Origin: Paraspadella gotoi
Lineage: Eukaryota > Chaetognatha
Direction: 5' to 3'
Length of the DNA: 64,000 nucleotides
Assembly: GCA_051294375.1 (NCBI GenBank)
Contig: CM119270.1
Span: forward strand, 20,668,417-20,732,416
Of this stretch, positions 59,401 through 64,000 are shown one piece after another (position 1 is the first letter of the stretch; every line of letters starts with the position of its first letter). The position numbers and the translations under genes were made by a program. The notes under the pieces are model-generated. The model saw only the letters and a program-made list of their open reading frames with translations, was not told where the DNA came from and did not search any database.

Positions 59401-60087
59401 GGGGCGCGGCTTGGTCCCACGGCAGCGCGACGCATTTGTAGGCGAGGGGCGTCGCTGAAGACGCGTTGGAGAGGACGATGACGGAGTGGACGACGTTGAC
59501 GAGAGCGTTATTGGGGGTGTTGTTGTTGTTGTTGTTGTTTTTAATTACCGCATTATTTTCCTCATTAACGATGTTTTCTTCGTGGTCGCATTCAATCGAC
59601 GCTGACGAAGAGTTGGTCTCTGCCTTTAAGCACACCTTCCTGTACATCCAGGAATTGGCGCGACAATCGATCCTAAAGGAATCTCCTTTATAGATTTGAA
59701 ATGTTGTCGTTGTTGTTGTCGTTGTTGTTGTCGTTTCGTGGACGTCGACGTCGCCATCCAACGCCATCTCCATTTCCCTCGTCGACGTCATCCTTATCGT
59801 CGCTCGACTCGTCGCGTTTCCGGCAACATTCTCGGCAAAACAAACGACGACGCCGGACGAAAGACCAGACGGGAGCCGGATCTTGTTGGCGGCGCCGGTT
59901 GAATGGGAGGCAGAAGTGCCGGGACCGAGAGAGAGGAATCGGGTGGAGGAGTTCGCGGCTGAGGAGGGGAGACCATCCGGCAAGGTGGCCAGGCGATCTG
60001 GCAAGGCGGGAAGGCGATCAGCGTGGCAAGATGGCATGGCGTCGATGCATGGAATCCAAAACCAGCCGATGACAGGTGGAGGATCGC
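54512..60087 (-). CDS. VEGFR/PDGFR-type receptor tyrosine kinase (5' exons not in view)
   Basis: Exons (minus strand) 60087-58983, 58329-58152, 56791-56621, 56398-56164 and 55560-54512 join in phase through GT/AG sites to a stop at 54512. Numbering from the first codon seen, the protein has the end of one Ig domain (WFW, then VCFAEN near 82), a membrane-proximal Ig domain with Thr and Asn runs (about 130-232), one membrane helix (about 258-282), then a kinase with GQGAFG loop (335-340) and VAVK lysine (364). Next come the SELK helix, a 33-residue kinase insert, [12 protein letters not shown] and PVKWMAPE. The layout and the YDEDLWEW...RLELG entry motif are those of class III/V receptors. All catalytic residues are present. 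It should sit in the plasma membrane and signal through tail tyrosines (YLRL, YAQI, YDTL, YIDV). The 5' exons for further Ig domains and the signal peptide are missing. Confidence 0.88.
55561..55632 (+). repeat. (GA)n microsatellite serving as intronic pyrimidine tract
   Basis: On the gene strand this is (CT)n ending directly in the CCAG acceptor of the last kinase exon. Confidence 0.9.
55701..55960 (+). repeat. 17-bp minisatellite (GGAATCCTACAGGGTGG)n in the kinase intron
   Basis: About a dozen units, the first ones nearly identical and later ones drifting (GGGCGAAATCTTACAT). Followed at 56070-56165 by a 12-bp (AACCCCAATCCT) array reaching the donor of the previous exon. Confidence 0.9.
56164..56398 (-). 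CDS. Receptor kinase exon: catalytic and activation loops
   Basis: Encodes [24 protein letters not shown] with one activation-loop tyrosine, [10 protein letters not shown] and [16 protein letters not shown]. Its acceptor AG is formed at the end of an AATC tetranucleotide tract. Donor TTTGG|GTGAGG. Confidence 0.9.
56401..56463 (+). repeat. (GATT)n microsatellite at a splice acceptor
   Basis: Fifteen or so GATT units. On the gene strand (AATC)n runs into the AG of the catalytic-loop exon, leaving no ordinary pyrimidine tract. Confidence 0.95.
56621..56791 (-). CDS. Receptor kinase exon: kinase insert and E-helix
   Basis: Acceptor CATTACAG|CGT, donor ATGAAG|GTGAGA; 57 codons. A short acidic insert with five asparagines (CAACAACAAC tract), then [22 protein letters not shown]. 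Confidence 0.88.
56792..58151 (-). other. Kinase intron between insert and hinge exons
   Basis: 1.36 kb with GTCA tetranucleotides (56996-57035), AATT-rich stretches and a complex segment (57480-57705). No further exon is required by the reading frame. Confidence 0.6.
58152..58329 (-). CDS. Receptor kinase exon: C-helix and hinge
   Basis: Acceptor CCTCCAG|A, donor TTGCAG|GTTGGG. Encodes ALLSELKMM (the C-helix Glu), the NVIGL strand, [11 protein letters not shown] (hinge) and NFLQ. Confidence 0.88.
58335..58560 (+). repeat. 24-bp-type minisatellite in the kinase intron
   Basis: Units such as GATGAGGAAGGGTAAGGGCAAA recur about nine times next to the acceptor of the hinge exon. Confidence 0.85.
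58725..58815 (-). mobile_element. Possible tRNA-derived SINE fragment
   Basis: The minus strand reads GGATTCAATCCCC, close to a polymerase III B box, followed by GGTCTGATGGTGTCGGCATG. Lies in the first kinase intron. Too short to be sure. Confidence 0.25.
58983..60087 (-). CDS. Receptor kinase exon: Ig domains, membrane helix, glycine loop
   Basis: Acceptor AAATCCAG|GC at 60088, donor AACAG|GTAGAA. 367 full codons. It includes an 11-threonine run and a 7-asparagine run inside the extracellular part, encoded by GTT/TTG trinucleotide tracts (59519-59540 and 59700-59735). The juxtamembrane segment has LVRRKRSK. The homologous exon in copy 1 is dead. Confidence 0.85.
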
Positions 60088-61249
60088 CTGGATTTTATAC
60101 GTGTGTGTAGGATGGGGGGAAGATGGAAAAAATTAGTTAAGAAGCGGTTAGATGGTCAAATGATTGTTATTAAAGGAATATGTTTATTTGTTTTTTTGAT
60201 GAGCTATCTAAAATTGCTATGGCCAAAATAGGTTTGAAAAAAATTATTAAATTATTAAATTAAAAATGTTTCTCCTCCTCTTTCTCTTCCTCCTCCTTCT
60301 CCCCGTTATTTTTAATTATTTATCTTCTTCCTTCTACTCTTCCTCCTGTATTTCTTCCAGAGTTTCTTTTCTCCTCCTCCTCCTTCTTCCTTCACCTTGT
60401 CCTTATTCTCTCAACCATCATTATTTTTATATTTTATGTTACTTGTTTCATATTTTATATTAATATTTCAAAGACTATAAATGAGATAATACAGAGAGCG
60501 TTGTAATGAGCTTTTGAATGATTGTAACATTTGGTCATTATAAACTTTTTACATTTTCTTGCAGAAACAAAATTTAAATTCTTCCCCAAGATGTCACTGC
60601 TGTCAACAGTCATTTCTATCGGTCTCAACACAGCGGACGTGTTGACAGACTTGCAAATGATTAAATTCAAACTAAATTCCAAGAGCGATCACCAACACAT
60701 CATTGGTTTGGCTCTCATCGCCATTTTTATCCTTCACTCCTTTGTGTCGACGATTCACGGAGTGAGTTTTTTGCTTCGCCACCAAATCCACTTTCCTCGT
60801 TTGACAAGGAACGTAAAACATTGGATACTGACTAGCGGACTTATGATGATTGGTTTGGGCACGGAACTTGTCAATGTAGATCTCTATCTGGACATTAGGT
60901 AGGTGTGTTTTATTTAGTTTCTCTCCAGTGGAAATTATTCAATTAAAGTTAAAAAATCCATAATAATAATACAAATTTCGAATATTTTTTTAAAGTTAAA
61001 AACAGTAAAAACGTATTGTTCAAATACAATTTTTTTTATTTGCTATCTATTAACCCAAAAAGTTTTTAGCATAAAAAAATTCATTCTTTCTATTTCGACT
61101 TCAGATCTAATGAATCAATTGAATCCATTAAACTGAAAAATGAGCTTTTGTTCAAACTTAATCTTGTACATGTTTTTGTGGAATCTTATCTCCAATTATT
61201 GGTTCAGACGACAGCGACAGTGATGGAGTGGACATCGGACACAGATGAG
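59480..61249. repeat. Segmental duplication, copy 2
   Basis: Partner of 46186-48605, about 13 kb away in the same orientation. The kinase exon is intact here; the XK-related part stops after exon 2. Confidence 0.85.
60565..61249 (+). CDS. Partial XK-related gene (exons 1-2 only), second copy
   Basis: Exon 1 (coding from ATG at 60591 to 60898) and exon 2 (61105-61249) have exactly the lengths, phases and splice sites of the complete copy, including the upstream GCAG acceptor at 60564. No stop or frameshift is present, and exon 1 is about 80% identical in residues (my own count, 21 of 102 differ). Exon 3, which should follow within about 0.8 kb by analogy, is not found up to 64000, and a MITE sits 23 bp after the exon 2 donor. 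Either the gene is truncated and recently dead or exon 3 lies beyond the window. Confidence 0.65.
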
Positions 61250-61272
61250 GTTGTACGGCTCAAACTCTCAAG

Positions 61273-61890
61273 TAAGGCGTAGTGAATAGTTAACATATAC
61301 GACGAATTCTAAAAGTCAATTATGAACAACATACCATCAGTGAACATTAATTTGTAAAAAAAATTAATTTTATGTTTTTAATTTTCGCAGTAGGCTATAT
61401 TATTATATAAGTACTATCCTTATAAAATCGAAAAACTTAAAATAGGCTTTTCTTAATTTTGATTGCAGATTTGAATCCTCGTCAAAAGTTGATCGAAGAA
61501 AATATAAATCATTTTTAAAAAATTCTTTCATTAAGTGGGTTAAAAATTAAAAAAACTATATTTAATATATAAAAAGTTAATTTTCAGCTTAAAATATAGT
61601 TTTTTTTAATTTTTGACCCACTTAATGAAGGAATTTTTCAAAAAGAGTTATATTTCTTATTTATCAACTTTTTATGACGAATCCAAATCTGCAAAAAAAT
61701 CTGTAGAAAAAACTGTTTTGAATTTTAAACATTTATTGGTTTAGTACTAGTATAAATATGGCCTACTGCGTAAATTGTAAAATTTATTATAAATTTTTTT
61801 ATTATATAAATGTTCATTAATATAATGTTGTTCGTTCCTTACTTTTAGAATTTTAATTAAAGTTAAATTTAAAAATTTTACTACGCCTTA
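61273..61890 (+). mobile_element. Intact foldback MITE (618 bp)
   Basis: Perfect 8-bp target duplication CTCTCAAG (61265-61272 and 61891-61898). Terminal inverted repeat TAAGGCGTAGTG / CACTACGCCTTA-type, the right end reading TTTTACTACGCCTTA. The interior folds back along much of its length, centred near 61580. Non-coding. It is the clean reference for the noisy copies at 585, 8261 and 14073. Confidence 0.9.
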
Positions 61891-61898
61891 CTCTCAAG

Positions 61899-62430
61899 GG
61901 ATAAGCTTCTCTTGTTAAACATTAAACCTGAAACATGTTTACCCTAATAACAAACCAAGTCTCTAACCATAATCACTAACCTATTCACTAAACTAATTCG
62001 TATCATTAACCACTAACTTAAACTTTAATTAAACAAGTTTGAGCAAACAATGTCGGATCTGCCTACGATAATTAAATAATTAATTAATTAATCGATTAAT
62101 TAATTAATTAATTAATTTTAATATGTAATAATTAATTTTAAATTTTAATATCAACTTATCATCATCGATGTCCTTAAAATTGGGTTAGGACAGTTATTAA
62201 ATATGTTTGTTTACATTTATCAAAACAAACAAATATCCTCTATTTTTATTTTATGTCTCCTTCTCTCTCTCTCCTCTCACTCACTCTCTCTCTCTCTTCT
62301 CTCTCTCTCTCTGTTTCTGCAATTGCGACGATCTTTATGCTTTTCAGATTTTTTTTAACTTGCATCATTTTTTCACATTAATTAATTAATTAATTCATTA
62401 TTAATTAAAACATTTATTAGTAATCATTAA
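61899..62430. other. AT-rich spacer
   Basis: Degenerate CCCTAA/ACTAAC-like tract (61930-62030), an AATT-rich palindromic stretch (62065-62120) and a CT tract (62262-62312). No gene seen. Confidence 0.6.
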
Positions 62431-62439
62431 TATTAAAGA

Positions 62440-62835
62440 TTCAAGTAAATGTGACTTATGTTTTTTCCATCTAAACTCATTTCCCCTGGCACAATTCCGT
62501 CAATACTTTATATATATTATATATTAATAAATATTTAAAAGCTTCAGTGCAACAACCCAATGAACTAATTCAAAAAGTTATATTGAAAATCGATTTAGTA
62601 GTAAAGGAAAAAAACATTTAAAGAGAACTCGAAGTTAAAAAAGTGTTCAATTTGGCCCGCCTTACTAGATATTAGGCCTTACTAGATATATTGCATGTGA
62701 TTAAACAATGTTATCGGAATAATAATTATCAATTTTATGTATTTTGTAAGTATTTTAAGTATTTTTATTCAGTGAGTAAAATAACAACTTTTTTATTCGC
62801 TAATTTTTATCTCGGACTCTCTCTCTTTCTATCTT

Positions 62836-62889
<54 letters not shown>

Positions 62890-62921
62890 AAATTGCGACG
62901 ATCCTTATGCTCATTTTACTG

Positions 62922-62966
<45 letters not shown>

Positions 62967-63790
62967 TTTTGCAATTGCGACGATCCTTATGCTTTTAGGA
63001 TTTTTTTAACTTGTATCATTTTTCTGCTTCAAGTAAATGTGACTTATTTTTTTTTTCATTTAAACTCATTTCCACTGGCACAATTCCGTCAAAACTTTAT
63101 ATCTAGCTTTTTCACACACTTTCCTTCCCGCTCACAAAATTTCATCTCAATCTATATGGGTTAAAATAAGTAAAAAGATTCAAGTAAATGTGACTCATAT
63201 TTTTTCATTTAAACTCATTTCCACTCGTACGTTTCCACCGAAACTTTATATCAAGCATCGATACACATTTTTCTACCCACACAAAAAATTTGAACTCAAT
63301 CTATCCATCCAATTATGATTAATTAGAGTACTTATTGGTTAAAATAAGTAAAAAGATTTTAGTAAATGCGACTTATGTTTTTTCCACTTAAACTCATTTC
63401 CACTCACTCACACGAATCCGTCGAAACTTTATATCCAGCTTTATCACACACTTTCCTACCCCACACACAAAATTTCATTTCAATCCAACCAGCCAATCAC
63501 GAGTTATTGGAGCTTTTTGCTAAGGTGGGACGGATGGACGGATTGATTGACTGATTAATTAATTATTGATTAATTAATTGACTAATTGATTAATTAACTT
63601 ATTAATTATTTGACTTATTAATACATCCTGCCTATACATTTAATATAAAAGGAAAAAGAAGCATAATCAATTAGTGAAACAGGTTTTTTTGTTTTTCCAT
63701 TTAAACTCATTTCCACTCAAAAGATTCCATCGAAACTTGGTTTCCTGTTCAATCACAACACACTTTTCTACTCACATACAAAATTCCAGG
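62440..63790 (+). repeat. Tandem repeat array with about 170-bp units
   Basis: The words CAAGTAAATGTGACTTA, TTTAAACTCATTTCCACT, ATTCCGTC and ACTTTATATC recur in the same order near 62440, 63028, 63180, 63360 and 63690. GCAATTGCGACGATC occurs at about 62318 and 62970. CT tracts (62836-62887 and 62920-62966) interrupt it. Confidence 0.75.
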
Positions 63791-63821
63791 TCAATCGATA
63801 ATTAAGTGGTAATAAGCTATC

Positions 63822-64000
63822 TTGGTCAACTTGCATAATTTAATCAACTTGCATAATTTGGTCAACTGACATAATTTGGTCTACTGACATAATTTGGTCA
63901 ACTGACCTAATTTGGTCAACTGACATAATTTGATCAATTAAGATAATTTGGTCAACCGGCATAATTTGGTTAACTGGCATAATTTATAAACTAGCCTAAT
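63822..64000 (+). repeat. 20-bp minisatellite (TTGGTCAACTGACATAATT)n
   Basis: About nine units with drift, running off the right edge. Confidence 0.9.

Noticed and set aside
59255-59458. Plus-strand Asp-rich frame opposite the kinase exon
   Set aside because: Antisense shadow of the coding exon around the transmembrane segment.

Overview
The window is eukaryotic and metazoan, most likely from an invertebrate. It is AT-rich and packed with microsatellites, minisatellites, foldback elements and SINE-like sequence. The genes have introns with canonical GT/AG sites. No bacterial or viral gene, rRNA, tRNA gene or CRISPR array was recognised. The three gene families present (LHFPL tetraspan, XK-related, VEGFR/PDGFR-type receptor tyrosine kinase) are animal families. 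Species cannot be named from the sequence.

Layout. From 1 to about 18.5 kb the sequence is dominated by three noisy copies of one composite repeat. One is inverted (1-2.6 kb, running off the left edge) and two are direct copies of about 5.85 kb (6785-12650 and 12676-18514). The copies differ mainly by single-base insertions and deletions and are bounded by 25-N gaps, so much of this may be uncorrected read fill or haplotype duplication. An 8-bp-TSD foldback MITE, a nested element with terminal direct repeats and a tRNA-derived SINE lie inside it. At 18.5-23.1 kb there are a GC-rich region with seven CTGATTGG motifs and a second pair of noisy tandem copies around a gap. At 23.9-28.1 kb (minus strand) lies a complete four-exon LHFPL6-like gene (270 aa). 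At 28-46 kb no gene was found; it holds long simple repeats, a perfect hairpin (34.4 kb), a large inverted repeat with 0.84-kb arms (35.9-38.9 kb), a 1.3-kb pyrimidine-rich block and degenerate TTAGGG-like tracts.

At 46-61 kb a direct segmental duplication is visible. Each copy contains the membrane-proximal Ig exon of a receptor tyrosine kinase on the minus strand, followed by an XK-related gene on the plus strand. In copy 1 the kinase exon is dead (nonsense codon, roughly 0.55-kb insertion) while the XK-related gene is complete: three exons, 815 aa, with an unusual multi-pass C-terminal extension. In copy 2 the receptor kinase is intact from Ig domain to stop codon (five exons, 54.5-60.1 kb; its 5' exons are not seen), while the XK-related gene has only exons 1-2 and a MITE 23 bp past its second donor site. 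The right end (62-64 kb) is tandem repeats.

Functionally the three genes are unrelated membrane proteins: a tetraspan protein, a probable scramblase-family protein and a growth-factor receptor. Nothing suggests an operon or a shared pathway. The most interesting signals are the reciprocal decay of the duplicated pair, the extended XK-related protein, the microsatellites acting as codons and as splice tracts, and the MITE family. A large part of the left third should be treated as suspect assembly.
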